Made by a program: the position numbers and the translations under genes. This document shows, in pieces, positions 1 to 11,630 of a stretch of 64,000 bases of DNA; positions within the stretch are counted from its first letter, which is position 1, and each line of letters opens with the position of its first letter. Source of the stretch: Imbricaverruca yamaguchii. Its lineage: Eukaryota > Arthropoda > Thecostraca > Neoverrucidae. The stretch covers positions 2,942,501 to 3,006,500 of the forward strand of contig JAOTOL010001647.1 of assembly GCA_034440575.1 (NCBI GenBank), written 5' to 3'. The notes beneath the pieces are model-generated. The model saw only the letters and a list, made by a program, of their open reading frames with translations. It searched no databases and was not told the origin of the DNA.

Positions 1-2445
1 TTTTTGATGGTTCAATATCACATTCGGGCGCTGTTTCTAATGGGACCAGTCGCACTTCGAGTAGAGCCCGAGGCAGCAACGATACGCGCAGGCGCATCAC
101 GCCGCTCGCGCAAACGATGTCACGGAAAGGCCGGGCCAGTTTTTACGGCCCGGCCCTACACCCCAGCTGACTTGTCTACACGGATATCATGATTATCTGC
201 ACATCGAACAGACAGAATCCATTGCCCAGTACACGGGACAGTGTCGCCGATAGCTGACCGAGAGAAAAACACACGACTGCACGACGGCCGGTCACGTTCA
301 CCACCCTCGGGGGGGGGGGGGGGGTAGACCTGCTGTTGCGGAAGTGCAGCTGGAGCGTGTCAAAACCAGCTGCCGCGTGCCTCCACGCAGGCACATAACT
401 GCGCGTTGGCGGCAGCGAGCCTAGACACAAGCGAATGATCGATAGACGTACGCGATGCACGTTTTTAATCTGGCGAGTACAAGCGATATGTGCAGACACG
501 AGCAGTAGTGTGTGTGTGGGGGGGGGGGAGGTGCGACAGCAGTAGTGTCAAGCTGGCCACATTTCAACGCGCAACAGGGCGGTTGCGCGGAAATCGTGCA
601 TCCAAGTGAACGATACCGTTCCGAACGTGAAGAAAGGCGATGACAAGAGGACTTTTTCCCAGACATGACTCCTATTCCATATACATGTGGCAATTCCCAC
701 AGGTGCGTGATGTCTCCAACAGAAGGTAGCTGGCAGAGAAAAAGAGAGCAGAACAGTGACGTTGACGATTGCAGGTTGTCTAGTGAAAACAAAAATGTGT
801 CAAGGTATCGACTTCGCTGAGGAAACGATGACATGTTTGGCAGAGGCTGAGCAGTGTAGCGCCACTCAGGACTTTTGGAAAACGTATGTCTGGTGGAACC
901 ACCAATAAACAAACATTCGACTTTTGGACGTGGTGGGTTGAATATTTTCGACGTGCATAAACGCTACAAGCAATGGTGATGGTCACTGTGTCGATCCTTA
1001 TCGCCGCCATACAAAACGAATAACAAAAATGTTGCTGAAGTATCGGTAATCCTCGTGGAAAACGTGAGCGATGCTAGGTTTTGTGTGTGAAATTTAAAAC
1101 TTGATTTCCGATATATTTGTTAACCTCTGATGCTCAGATAGTTCCCTCAAAATAAGCGTCATAAATAAAGGGTACACATCGAAGGAAAATTTGATGCAAA
1201 CTAAATTCAGAAGTCTGGCAGGCTTAGAAAACAAAACATGTCAAAATCGACAAAGATATCAAGTTAATCTTGCGCACCTGCTTGAACTGAAAATTGACCT
1301 TCCATCAAAGAGAATATGTTCCGTTGTCTTCGGGCTATCTGCACGTGTTGATAAGTCTCTGAAACGCAACATATTGAAAGCCCTACAATTATCTGAATGC
1401 ACACGCAATTTCACAAATACCCCGTTAAAAAACCTTTAGCAGATAAAAACTCCCCATACCAAAACGATCCACCAGGACGAGTTCTTTCGGCTGCCGTCGT
1501 AACGTCATCTGTTAATTGATATTTACTATCTCGAAAGCCATTTCCTGGAAACCAAAGCCGTTCGATTCGCTTGTATTACTAGAATTGATGCCCTATTTGG
1601 CGTTGCAGTCACCAAAAATAACAGAAAACGGACAACAAACGCGTTATTTCACCTAATGCGCAAAAGTACAAGGTTGAAAACATTCCATTTCTTGTCGGAA
1701 TTTCCGATTATGTTTTTTTTCAACTTTTAAGGTGCCAACGACCGCAGATTGGCACTCCCAATATTCGGTTCGTGCGAACTTCTAAATCGACGTAGTCTGG
1801 ACCGATTTGGTTACCAAAGCCAAATCGACAACTTTTGAATTGCTTTCGTTTATCTAACATCGTACCATTGTGCAGTACAACGTCTCTTGCGCTGCGTTCC
1901 AAGAACGTGAATAATGAAGTCACGTGAAGGTTGCGAAAATGACGCTTCCGGGCGCAGCCTACGTGCACCGTGACATCAAAGAGCGGCTTGCAATACGTGT
2001 TCGACTGCGCGTCCATGTAAATGATCCTCTACAGGTAGAAAGAAAACATAATTGTACTTCTTGTTGTAATGTTAGCGTGGTCGAATATGGTCAGACTGCA
2101 TCGTTGTCACATTTTATGGGATTCAATACATGTTGTATGTATGCGCCTGATGCTCTGAAGTAAAATTACGGCGTTGCACGGAAATACGCTGCGACACTAT
2201 AGCGATTGTAAAATGTGCAACTTTTGTTAAATAAACTGCAAGAGCTACATTTGAGAGCTACAAATGTGCAAATTGGAAAAACAAGCTCTTATCATCTGAC
2301 CTTCATTTGGTTGTTCTATCCCATCGTCGTTCTATTGTTCACTGCTTAGTACAGTGCATCAATGTGCAATAATGCGCAATATGCAAGGAGTGCCCTAAAC
2401 GTGAAAAATGAAATCACATGAAGCTTGTGAAATTGTACATGTTTT
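1..2445. other. Non-coding sequence, no gene recognised
   Basis: No reading frame here resembles a known protein and none has convincing splice sites. Two long G runs (about 309-324 and 519-528) are the only clear low-complexity features. From about 1000 onward the sequence is AT-rich. Confidence 0.6.
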
Positions 2446-2517
2446 CGGGGACACGCTATGCTATTTGGGCTTTAGGGAGCCTCGACCAGAATTGATCATT
2501 CCCGGGGACACGCTATG
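2446..2517 (-). mobile_element. Ultrashort tail-only retroposon with 15-bp TSD
   Basis: A 42-bp insert (2461-2502) carrying TTTGGGCTTTAGGG and TCGACCAGAATTGATCATT is flanked by an exact 15-bp direct repeat, CGGGGACACGCTATG (2446-2460 and 2503-2517). It belongs to the same family as the inserts at 28307, 28041 and 62785. The orientation is set by the AACC/AATC-type tail at the low-coordinate end, so the element reads on the minus strand. It is the shortest clean copy in the window. Confidence 0.8.
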
Positions 2518-3689
2518 TATGCTGTGACAAAAACGCGTGTGTTTACAATATGATATAGATTCGACCGTACTCCCGTGCAAATGATGCTTACAGGTAGAAT
2601 AAAGACATAATTGTACTTCTTGTAATGAGGCTATTAGGGTTGAACATGGTCAAATGTATCGATCACCGGACTACCATATATTCCGAAGTAAAATTGCCTC
2701 GTCTCATGTAGCCTATGCATGACTTATCAGTAATAGGTGACCTTGAACTTTGTTAAGTTTATTAAGGCAAGCTATAAAACTGACATGAATAAGTTTAAAC
2801 TATTTTTTAAGCACACGTTTTCACATCACCCCTTTGTATTTCATTGTTCGATCACACGTAATTGTCCAATGGAACAAAACTTACTCGAAATCCGTCCATT
2901 CAGAAAGTCGCAAAATCAGAAAAAGTCATAGAAAACGGAGCTTATATAGGAAATTTACAAACAAAACGCACCAAAAAAAGTTTTTTGGCAGCCAAGTGAT
3001 GCCCGTTTGTAATTACATCCAATTTATGAATTTCAAATTGGCTTGGCATCACAGAATGTCACGAGGTCACGATGCCATGGGTCGCCAGGTCAAACTTGAT
3101 ACATGTTGATATTTCATCATAGATACGTTATATTTAATCATTTTTCTTCTCAAAGATGCATAATGTTTCACAATTCCTCTTCATTATTGATGATACATAT
3201 ATTAACTCTGAAACCGTGAGTCGGACTGGGCTGATAATTATCCAGGCGTGTTCAGAGCCTAAGCATACCATGTACTCAAATTTTGACACAAATACAAATT
3301 TATTGGGTGTAAAGTTTGAATATATTTGGTCGATCTGTCGTGTAACACCTCAGAAAGCTTATGAGGTCACGATTGACGTCATGTTTTTAGTTCTGAGGAA
3401 TTCATGTTGGGGAAGATTTTTAAAACAAAACTTATTTGGAAATAGCAAAGAAAGGGGAAATGGACCATGATCAGAAAATGTTCGCCCACACGAAAACGAT
3501 GCTAGTTTTTAATCGACAAAATTTGAAGTCTTCGATGCATAAAAACATAATTGATAGAGCGCACCGAGAAACGTTGCTTTAAGTAAACTTAACCTCATAC
3601 AAAGTGCGTACCTGAGCCCAAACATTTTATCTTAATCCCAATAGACAAATATGCAAAACAAGTAAGTTGAAAAACGCACAAATTCAAAA
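2518..3689. other. AT-rich non-coding sequence
   Basis: Short open frames occur but none is recognisable. No splice-site-bounded exon, tRNA or tandem array was seen. Confidence 0.55.
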
Positions 3690-3965
3690 GCTCCTATGGT
3701 ACGTGTTTTGTTGCGACTCCAAAGATAAGAAAACTATGGAAGTTTCATTCGAGTATCTTTACCCGTTAAAGCGTGATGACTGGTTGAACTTTTTTGGAGG
3801 AAACCTCACTTGACCTTGACAAACTCGGTGACCGTGGATGCCCTGACTTCAAAATATGCACACAACTTGTCAAATTGAGGTGTAGAACGGTACGTCAAGT
3901 TTCGGCGCGCTGCCGGGCGCCGGGTTTTCACTACCTACAGAAAACCTTATGGGGGTGGGGGATAT
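3690..3965 (+). repeat. Dispersed repeat, inverted partner of 18850-19145
   Basis: The stretch containing GTTAAAGCGTGATGACTGG, a TTTTTTGGAGG run and TCACTTGACCTTGAC reappears as its reverse complement at about 19010-19150. The GC-rich end (CGGCGCGCTGCCGGGCGCC, then AAAACCT and a G-rich run) matches the reverse complement of 18850-18960. The copies are diverged but collinear over about 280 bp. This is an old interspersed repeat, probably one end of a DNA transposon. No coding capacity was seen. Confidence 0.7.
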
Positions 3966-4244
3966 TTTTTTAAAAAACGAGTGAAAACGGCGCTGTTAAA
4001 ATTGTTCTAAAAGAGACTCTATGACTTCGTTATTTACACCTGCAATTGCATTTATTTTTCGATGATGCTCTATATTTAGAGCTGCGCTTCTGTACCCACA
4101 TATTTTACCACTTACGGTATGCCTCTGTGGTGCAACAGCCAATATTGCACTGGATGCCACAACGACATGCAATGCAACACAATACAGTACAAACGAGCTG
4201 GTTCCCTCCTCGTTATTGGCCATCAATCTGGCGGACAGACTTAC

Positions 4245-4377
4245 TTGCAGAGATCGTGCAGCTTGTGCATGACCTCAACCAGCTGCTGGGCCGAGTGAGC
4301 GTCCTTGACCTTGGTGAGGTGACGTTGCACAGTGGCCCACGTGGGCATGTCACAGGGTAGCAGCACTAACGCCATAT
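4245..4377 (-). CDS. Internal exon of an unrecognised protein
   Basis: On the minus strand the segment is bounded by a good acceptor (TTGTGTTTCAG, ending at 4378) and a good donor (GCAA then GTAAGT, starting at 4244). It gives a 133-bp exon that enters with two bases of a split codon and leaves with two bases of another. The encoded peptide begins MALVLLPCDMPTWATVQRH and continues with a helical, Lys/His/Gln-rich segment ending near HKLHDLC. It looks like real alpha-helical protein sequence: no low complexity, balanced composition and third-position C/G preference. I do not recognise the family. No neighbouring exon was found within about 1 kb on either side, so the rest of the gene lies across long introns. 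The CpG-island promoter at about 10.3 kb has a TATAAATAG box on this strand and could be its start; that link is inference. Confidence 0.55.
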
Positions 4378-4970
4378 CTGAAACACAATTTAGGTGATCA
4401 GATCCCAAATGACGCGACAAATTGCACCAATATGTTGCAGCGGCATTAAGTTGGAGCAAGGTATCAGATCTGTCGGTGATCTGAATACCCTAGTAGAGTT
4501 GAATCAGTTCTTCTTGGCGTTTCATGCCGGGACACAAAAACACAAATTTCACCGGCTTCGGCAACGTTTCGTGAGCTGTCTTCCTGAGCCGACGTCATCA
4601 AAGACGCTACATTGCTATGATCTCATCATACGCCGTGCTTCATCACCAATCACTCTTGGCGATTCAATTACTATGACGTCACAAGTTGGCGAAACGGCGT
4701 TCGTTGAATACAGCACAAATATTTTTATATCAATTTTCGTCTTTCGTGATCGCCTATGTTGTGCGACACCGCTTAACATCGAAACAGTAAGAAGCAGCCA
4801 TGTCCAAGAACCACAAACGACACCACGGAATTGGAATCACATCCAGATCCGAATCCTGCAATCCTCTGATGCATTCAAGGCTTTTAACGTTCACATTTCA
4901 CCTTTGATCTCGAGTGGCTCGGACTTGATGGTTACTTGTCTAGTCGGAAGTTAAACGCTAGGGCATTTAA
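4378..4970 (-). other. Probable intron sequence
   Basis: This is sequence upstream of the exon at 4245-4377 on the minus strand. A plus-strand open frame runs over much of it, but it has no recognisable product and overlaps the minus-strand exon at its start. I treat it as chance. Confidence 0.4.
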
Positions 4971-4974
4971 CGAC

Positions 4975-5108
4975 TTAGCCATGTTTGATCGGGACGCTCT
5001 ACTACCTAAGCTACCGGAACGGTAATACGAATAACAACTCTCTACTGACTGAGCTATCGGGCCGGGAAAGACGAACAACGTTCTATTGCCTGAGCTACCG
5101 AGGGGCAC
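4975..5108 (-). repeat. Three tandem tRNA 5'-half-like units
   Basis: Read on the minus strand, a D-arm/A-box-like motif (TAGCTCAGGCAATAGAACG and variants TAGCTCAGTCAGTAGAG and TAGCTTAGGTAGTAGAGCG) starts at 5097, 5056 and 5013, a period of about 42 bp. Each is preceded by a CGG-type acceptor-stem-like end. No T-arm or B box follows any copy, so these are not tRNA genes. They look like tandemly duplicated 5' halves of a tRNA or a SINE head. Confidence 0.55.
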
Positions 5109-5218
5109 GATGCCCATCCTGCGCCTCACCGACTTGTCTATGGCTGGCTAAAGCTGGCAGTTGGCCAGCTCGTCTGCCGGCAGTCCTCCAGATGGCCACG
5201 TCATACTGATCTGTGTCG

Positions 5219-5850
5219 GGCTCAAAGGTGAGCTGCCCCCAGACACCCCGGCACGTCACCCCGACCTGTGCCGGGGTCAAAGGTGAGCTGCCCCCAGACA
5301 CCCCGGCACGTCACCCCGACCTGTGCCGGGCTCAAAGGTGAGCTGCCCCAGACACCCGGCAGTCACCCCGACCTGTGCCGGCGTCAAAGGTGAGCTGCCC
5401 CAGACACCCCGGCAAGTCACCCCGACCTGTGCCAGCGTCAAAGGTGAGCTGCCCCAGACACCCGGCACGTCACCCCGACCTGTGCCGGGCTCAAAGGTGA
5501 GCTGTGCTCAGACACCTCGGCACGTCATACCGACCTGTGCCGGGCTCAAAGGTGAGCTGCCCCCAGACACCCCGGCACGTCACCCCGACCTGTGCCAGCG
5601 TCAAAGGTGAGCTGCCCAGATACCCTGGCAGGTCATACTGACCTGTGCCGGGCCCAAAGTTGAGCTGTCCTCAGACACCCCGGCACGTCATACCGACCTG
5701 TGCCGGGCCCAAAGGTGAGCTGCCCCCAGACACCCCGGCACGTCATACCGACCTGTGCCGGGCTCAAAGGTGAGCTGCCCCCAGACATCCCGGCACGTCA
5801 TACCGACCTGTGCCGGGCCCAAAGGTGAGCTGCCCCCAGACACCCCGGCC
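5219..5850. repeat. Minisatellite, ~55-bp unit, about 12 copies
   Basis: Units contain CAAAGGTGAGCTGCCCCCAG, then ACACCCCGGCACGTCA and ACCTGTGCCGGG. The AGGTGAGCTG motif recurs every 51-56 bp from about 5226 to 5821. Small indels in C runs separate the units. Frames stay open through several units, but the peptides are merely repetitive, so I do not call a gene. Confidence 0.9.
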
Positions 5851-6485
5851 CTCGGACGCTTCTGGGCTGGGTGAGTGGCGAGCGGACGTGGACGACAGCC
5901 GGAGGCGGCTGGCCGGTCTCGTGAAAACCTCAACGCAGTTGACACCGCTGACACCGTTGGCACCGTTCACAGAGACGGCCGGCTTATTATGACCATCTAG
6001 CATGCAAAAATGACAGTTTGGTGGCTCGCAGCGGTTGGGTCGGGCTGGACCAGAATCCTGGTGCAGTACGAGCTGGGCTGGACGGGCGACCAATAACGGG
6101 CTGCATGACCAGCCGCTGAACGCTTCCGCCGAAACGGAAATAGGACAGCGTTTCAGAATAGTGCCGTCAATAGAGGAGGAATCTCCGCCGGCGGAGCAGC
6201 AAAATCACCGCCATCCCGTTAAAACTTGTCTAGCTAGTAGCCCTGCGGGACTTGATCACTTGTCTCGGCTTAGCCCAGGGGGCCACGAGGGGGTTAACGC
6301 CCGCTGATGCATTTTCGCAACATCTCCTAAAGTAAGCATGATAGGAACTTGAAACTTGCATTGCGTATTCTCACGTTACTTTGACATCGCGTGTCAAAAG
6401 AAAATTATGCGGTGCAAAATAGTAGCGTTACAATGTCAAAACTGAACCTCTCTCCTTTTAATTTAAGCGGTTCCACCAAATATTT
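5851..6485. other. GC-rich flank of the minisatellite, no gene recognised
   Basis: The sequence is GC-rich to about 6300, then becomes AT-rich. Short open frames on both strands are not recognisable. Confidence 0.45.
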
Positions 6486-6572
6486 TGGTTATTATATACT
6501 GTGCAAATTGTACTTAATGAATATTATATACTGTGCAAATTGTACTTAATGAATATTATATACTGTGCAAAA
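6486..6572. repeat. Tandem repeat, 30-bp unit, ~3 copies
   Basis: ATTATATACTGTGCAAA followed by TTGTACTTAATGA repeats with a 30-bp period, the last unit being partial. Confidence 0.85.
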
Positions 6573-7781
6573 TAATATGGATAAGACCAAAAACATTGCA
6601 TGAAGTCAACAGTTGACTATGGCGCAATAATCAACAGAGAAACACAGCAACGAAAGTTACATCCCTCAGGTCAGGCCGCGAAGTCGCGTTGCAGATAGGG
6701 CTTAGAAATGTTCGCCCTAGTCTCACTTAAACATAGCTGTCATAAAAGTCCTGTATATATGCTACAGAGCATATCATGGTGAACTGGTGTGTGAAGCTTC
6801 ACATTAGTGTTAGGTCAGGTCTAGTGACGTAAAATGTGCACAAGTACCCGCCGCCGGATGGCCGCAAGAGTAGCATTAGCATAACACGGATGAACACAAT
6901 ACTTTGGACACCTGGCATCATGTAGAAATGGTGTTCAGAGGAAGGGAGTACACGGGTGTGTGAGCGTGTCGTGCCCTGGCCCAAACAACCTCATCGACCA
7001 ATGTCATTTATCTCAGATTACCTCCGATAGTATATAACGCTCGTTTGACGGCGTAAGCTGTCTTCCATGGTAATTTTGGATGCTTACCGCAAATTCGTTG
7101 CCCAAAACAATCACCGATTGATGCATAAAACTATGTCTGCCAGTATTTGAAATGTTCTTACCGTATCCATCCAAATATGTCTTCTGACTTGAAGTCCATG
7201 TTTTCACCAAAATCTGGTTTTCTTTCCATCGTAGATCACCAGCAGTTTTAAGTCCACTAAAATCGCCCAATAAGCCCTGAGACATCACTATTTCTTAATT
7301 TATCTCGAGCGACTTCGACCTTTGAGCCATTGACCTTTGATGGTCGTCTATATTTCGAAATGCACCCGATATATGAAATGATCCAAAGAGTAGTAAACAT
7401 GGACCTGAATTCAACACTGCAAACCACTTCACATAGCAGACAATCGATATTTCCGCACCACCAGGCCATGACCTTGACCTCTGACCATAACACACTTTAT
7501 ATTGATATACGCAGTGTATTGCCACAAACCCGTTTTGTCTGCAACACGTTTCAGTGCTCATGATTTAAGTACGCATAACTGCAGGATGGCAAGGTTCCCA
7601 CAAATATGCTTGTATGAGCTTTGGTGACCTGATATATGAGCTGAAATCACGTATGTACCTTTCTAGAATCGTCTCGTTGGAGCATTTCCAATAGTCCCAT
7701 TTGTGTCATCGTAACTTGATCAATTTCGGGGATTATCACGTGTGGAGGAAAAGTCCCTCACAGGGCCATTGTGTTCGACTT
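6573..7781. other. Non-coding sequence
   Basis: A minus-strand open frame at 7013-7288 has a non-repetitive, moderately protein-like composition. It has no recognised family, no convincing splice sites and no partner exon. Nothing else was seen. Confidence 0.4.
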
Positions 7782-7975
7782 GAAGGTCCGAGCCCTGGTT
7801 GGTTATTGGTTTTTACGACACATTGACTGTTGAGTCATGAAGCGTCGCCAATCTCTCACGCCGATTGGTCGCGGGCGAAGAGTAGCGACAGGTGAGACTC
7901 GAACCCACAACCTTTCGATTGTGAGACGAACAACTTACCCCTAGACTACTCGTCCCCGAAAGAAGGTCCGAGCCC
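7782..7975 (-). mobile_element. tRNA-Val-like SINE with 14-bp TSD (copy 1)
   Basis: The element at 7796-7961, read on the minus strand, starts with GGGGACGAGTAGTCTAGGGG (A box) and has an anticodon-arm-like segment with CTCACAA in the loop. A B box GGTTCGAGTC follows, then a short body and a 3' end ending in AATAACCAACC. The head resembles tRNA-Val(CAC) around the anticodon arm. Exact 14-bp duplications, GAAGGTCCGAGCCC, lie at 7782-7795 and 7962-7975, so this is a retroposed copy rather than a tRNA gene. The last ~50 bp resembles the ultrashort elements found elsewhere in the window. Confidence 0.88.
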
Positions 7976-8955
7976 GCCCTGGGGTCCATCAAAAGCCAGG
8001 TCGAACCTAGTCGTTTGTGACGAATGAGCGCGTGTCTTGATTTGTGCACCGTTGAATGTCCTCTGAATTTATTTTTAAAAGCTCCGCTACGCTGAACCAT
8101 GGGGTGAATTGTGACACACGTGGATAAATGTAACAGGGAAAAGGAAACGGAACGAGTTGATAGATATGGGATATAACGCAAATGTGTAGCATAACGGTAC
8201 GTAAAATTCTTCCGAAACGGCCATTTTTCAATGAACGCGTTGAACTATGCTATGCATTGCGGTGTATCTATGACACAACTGCTCAGCTTTCGTAGGCTGC
8301 TATATCCAATCAGCGGCATCACGTTGCAGCGATGATTCGTATGAAAACTGTGCATGGAAGTAGGTGCAGGTCATTCTCAGTCTCCTACATGCCTACAAAC
8401 TGATCAGAAATAAAATAGAAGCTGAAATGTTAGAAGTACCACAACACAATGTCATGACATTAATGACATTTGAGACCCTATTCGAGCATGAGCCAGTCGC
8501 ACTTCACTCCAGAAGGATATTATTACGAAAATTAACTGGCATCGTAATTCAAATGGGAATGTCAAACAACATTGGAGTACATTTCACATGACGTACGGAG
8601 CCATGTGTCAGCTTGCACATACCACAAGCTCCACCATGATCAATTGGATCCAGTTGGACAATCGACAATTACAGGCCGATGTTTTCAATACAATGCTCAT
8701 GGTTGTGGTGTTCAATGTCAGAAGAGTTGGACGGGTACGTTCCATCCATCCGCACTCCATTGAGGCGGTGCCCATTGCTGGCACATTAAATCTGAATAAA
8801 CGTTCCAATAAAAACTCGTCACGGAACAGCGAAGATCGTCTTCTGGACCTCCGGAACAATTCGTCTTCGATGGCCAACCGGAAGTAGAAGTTGGTGGCAT
8901 GGTCGTGTGCGTAAAATACTTTCACTCGTAGTTTGTCACCAAAATATTGTATGCA
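7976..8955. other. Non-coding sequence
   Basis: Short open frames lie on both strands and overlap each other. None is recognisable, and no repeats were seen. Confidence 0.45.
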
Positions 8956-8959
8956 TACG

Positions 8960-9325
8960 CCACGCAGATAACAGCACCGTCTCAGTGCTTCGCCAACCAT
9001 GCAACAGCCCATCGGCGTGTTCCGCCGTCCATGCAAGAGCACCGTCTCAGTGCTCCACTACTCAGATAGTGGCAACGTCTCGGTGCTCCATCGTTCAGAA
9101 AATAGCACCGTCTTACGCTCAATGTGCCACCACATTCAGATGATAACAGTGCTCCACAGCTCAAATAACGGCACCGTCCCATTGCTCCACCTTCAGACAA
9201 TAGCAGTCCGGGTGTTGCACCGTTCAAATAGTAGTTCCATCCCATCTCAGTGTTACACATGTACCATGTACCATCTCAGTGTTGCGCACTTTAGATAATA
9301 GTACATTCTCAGTGTTCTACCTGTC
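8960..9325. repeat. Degenerate minisatellite, ~33-36 bp unit
   Basis: The motif CACCGTCTCAGTGCTCCAC with a following CAGATAATAG-like segment recurs about ten times with many substitutions and indels. It keeps frames partly open on both strands, which explains several short overlapping open frames here. Confidence 0.75.
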
Positions 9326-9925
9326 AAAATATCGCCTCCTTGCACTGTTTGTTTGATGTCTCCCATGTCTAGTCTTCCTTTACCATTTTCAGAAATTTGC
9401 ATAGTCTTTCTTTCCCGTAGACCTTTCGCTCTTTTTCGCACACGAAGGTGTGATTCGCAGGACTCCATCTGCAACAGTACCCGTCCTGTTGCAGACCACT
9501 CCCACCAACAGTTCGCTGGGTGGGAACGAGTGCACGCCACCCACCCACAGTGGTGGTAACGTTACTGTCAGCCCCACTGCCCCTACATACCGTTGACATT
9601 CTCACAAGGGGATCAGGGGAGTAGACCAGGGGAGAGGGCCACACAGGCCAGCGGCAGCTCAACTTTTGACGAGCTTAACATTAACCTATGGGCGTTGCAT
9701 AGCCATAATCAACTTCAAAAAGTCTCTCGCCCTTCCTCCACTTTAGGATGGTTCCTATACCATTGTGTACTTGAACAATGCGTTGTGCACTGCATACGAC
9801 CGATCTCCATTTGCCACGTACCCCTCCAGTTACCCTCTCCTGTAGCCAATTGGTCGGGTTTCCATCATGCAATTCTGCCATCGTCCTAGTTTTCCGGACT
9901 AGTCGACAAAAGACGTACACGCCGA
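9326..9925. other. Non-coding sequence next to the CpG island
   Basis: No recognisable frame. Base composition shifts to GC-rich at the right end. Confidence 0.4.
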
Positions 9926-9929
9926 CGGG

Positions 9930-10870
9930 CGTCCGACGTTGCGCACCTGTTGGCGTGTGGGCGAATCGCACCAGCTGCGGAGACCAGCGTCCGGACCAGT
10001 CCCGCCGGTCCCGTGCACGCACTCGCACACACGCACACGCACACGCACACACAGACACGCGTGTCTGGCAGTGGCGAGACAATCGGCACGTCCGCCTGGC
10101 CGCTGCCGTCCCACTGCCGGCGCCGCCGGCGCACCGCCGCCCGCCCGCCACCGGTGTCACCTGCTACCCTCGCCCGTCGGCACCGACGGCGCAGCGTCGG
10201 CCGCGTCCGACGCGCGCGCGGAAGGTCAGGCAGGCGCGCCGGTCGGCGACAGTCACGTGACAGCGTGGCCGGCGGGGCGGGGCGGGGCGGGGCGGGGCGG
10301 CGGCCGTTAGCGGCGCCCGCTCCCCACCGCCGCCGGCTATTTATATCGCGCCCCGTGTCGGAGCACGCCAGCGGCGAGAAGTGGCGCAGCGGACGGCGTA
10401 GGGTTGGTCGCCGACGACCTCGTCGCACCGCTTCGAAGCGTTTCTCGGCACACGCGTGGGCCGAGGTAGCCGCGGGGAGCGCCGCTCCACCCCCATCCCC
10501 ACCCACCCACTTCCTCGCGAGGATGATGCAGTGCCAGATGAACAAGCATTGAGGCTCGGGCGGCGCGCCGACTGGGACTCCGAAATATGAGGAGCGGCTC
10601 GTACGATCGAGCATCGATTCCATTTTGAAGAGGACCCATCGCGGCGAATCGCGCCGATCGGCGACGGGAGAGTGCGGGGCATTCGAGGCGTCCTCTCCCT
10701 CGACATCGCCTCTGTCGCGGATCGATGCCGTCACGACCAGCGTGTGGCCGGCCACCGGCTGATCAAGCGCGGAGGCCCACTGAAAACCTGGCCAGGCGCC
10801 CGAGAAATGCGTCATCGTTGTCGACGGGCCGCGAGGAAGCGCGACGTCAGGGAGCGATAACTGCCGCGTG
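9930..10870. promoter_or_regulatory. CpG island with core-promoter-like motifs
   Basis: About 0.9 kb is strongly GC- and CpG-rich compared with its flanks. It includes a CA/CG dinucleotide-rich tract (10021-10055), a CACGTG E-box within TCACGTGAC (about 10252-10261), and a run of GGGGCGGGGC boxes (about 10273-10301). TATTTATA lies about 40 bp further on. Long open frames in every direction are a by-product of the composition. On the plus strand the order GC boxes, TATA-like box, start site near 10370 is canonical. On the minus strand the same box reads TATAAATAG, a perfect TATA consensus. It is probably a promoter; direction is unresolved. Confidence 0.6.
10336..10346 (-). promoter_or_regulatory. 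TATA box (TATAAATAG on the minus strand)
   Basis: The plus strand reads CTATTTATATCG, so the minus strand reads CGATATAAATAG. It sits in the middle of the CpG island. If used on the minus strand, transcription would begin near 10310 and run toward the exon at 4245-4377. If used on the plus strand, the start would be near 10370. No first exon could be confirmed for either. Confidence 0.45.
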
Positions 10871-11630
10871 CTGTGGGCGGATCTCCGCGCCATGCTGCAA
10901 CATCTCGAACACTTGGAGTTGCGGAAAATCACGTGATCAGCAACCAGCATACCAGCTTGTGGACCAGTGGGGTGCATGTTTACGTTTGTATTTGTCGTTA
11001 CAGACGCCTAATGCTGCATTCTAGTGACATGCTCCTGATTGCTGTTATGCACTTGTTTGCAAATGATTGCAATCCTTGCTCGGTGAAGTGTACGGATTGT
11101 TGGGCAGTTTACGGATAGGCATGCTGATTCTTCCCGATGTTTTAGTTTACGAAATTCTGAACTGAACAGACTTAACACGCGTTCCGGAGGACCTCTGAAA
11201 ATTACGCGCACTGGAGGGAGGCGGATTCCGCCCCCCTAAGACCTCGAACCTATAAGTCTAGACAAGGGTTCCTTAGCTGTAACAAGCACCGTTGACGACC
11301 TCGGCGTTCCTACGGCTGCCGCAGTCTTCTCTCCCCCTCCCCCCCACCAAACACACTCCCCATCGCCGCCAGATACATCACAGTTTCTTCCAGACCCAAG
11401 ATATCAACATCGTGTGGGGGTGGAGGGGGGCACTGTTTAAACGTGCTCCACTGCCCACAAACACAGCCATCCCAAACTGACGTGCCCCCATAAAGCCGCG
11501 CTGATGCAACTCCGATCCCATCCCGAGCCTCGATTGAAAACTGAACCAATCTGGCAGGGCGGGGCGACATTCGCGCGCGGCTCTCCAGCGCCTAGACGCG
11601 GCAAATATTCCGGATGGGAACCGCTGGCAG
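10871..11630. other. Non-coding sequence right of the CpG island
   Basis: No recognisable reading frame. A C-rich stretch near 11330-11345 and a G-rich stretch near 11415-11430 are the only low-complexity features. Confidence 0.45.

Noticed and set aside
7013..7288. 91-aa minus frame with protein-like composition
   Set aside because: No family, no splice sites, no neighbours; kept only as a remark in the region note.
7796..7961. Functional tRNA-Val gene
   Set aside because: Target-site duplications, extra 3' body, three copies with the same body and a mismatched anticodon stem show a SINE.
9886..10977. 363-aa minus-strand frame over the CpG island
   Set aside because: The openness is explained by GC composition; Arg/Pro-rich content with no domain, and plus-strand frames are equally open.
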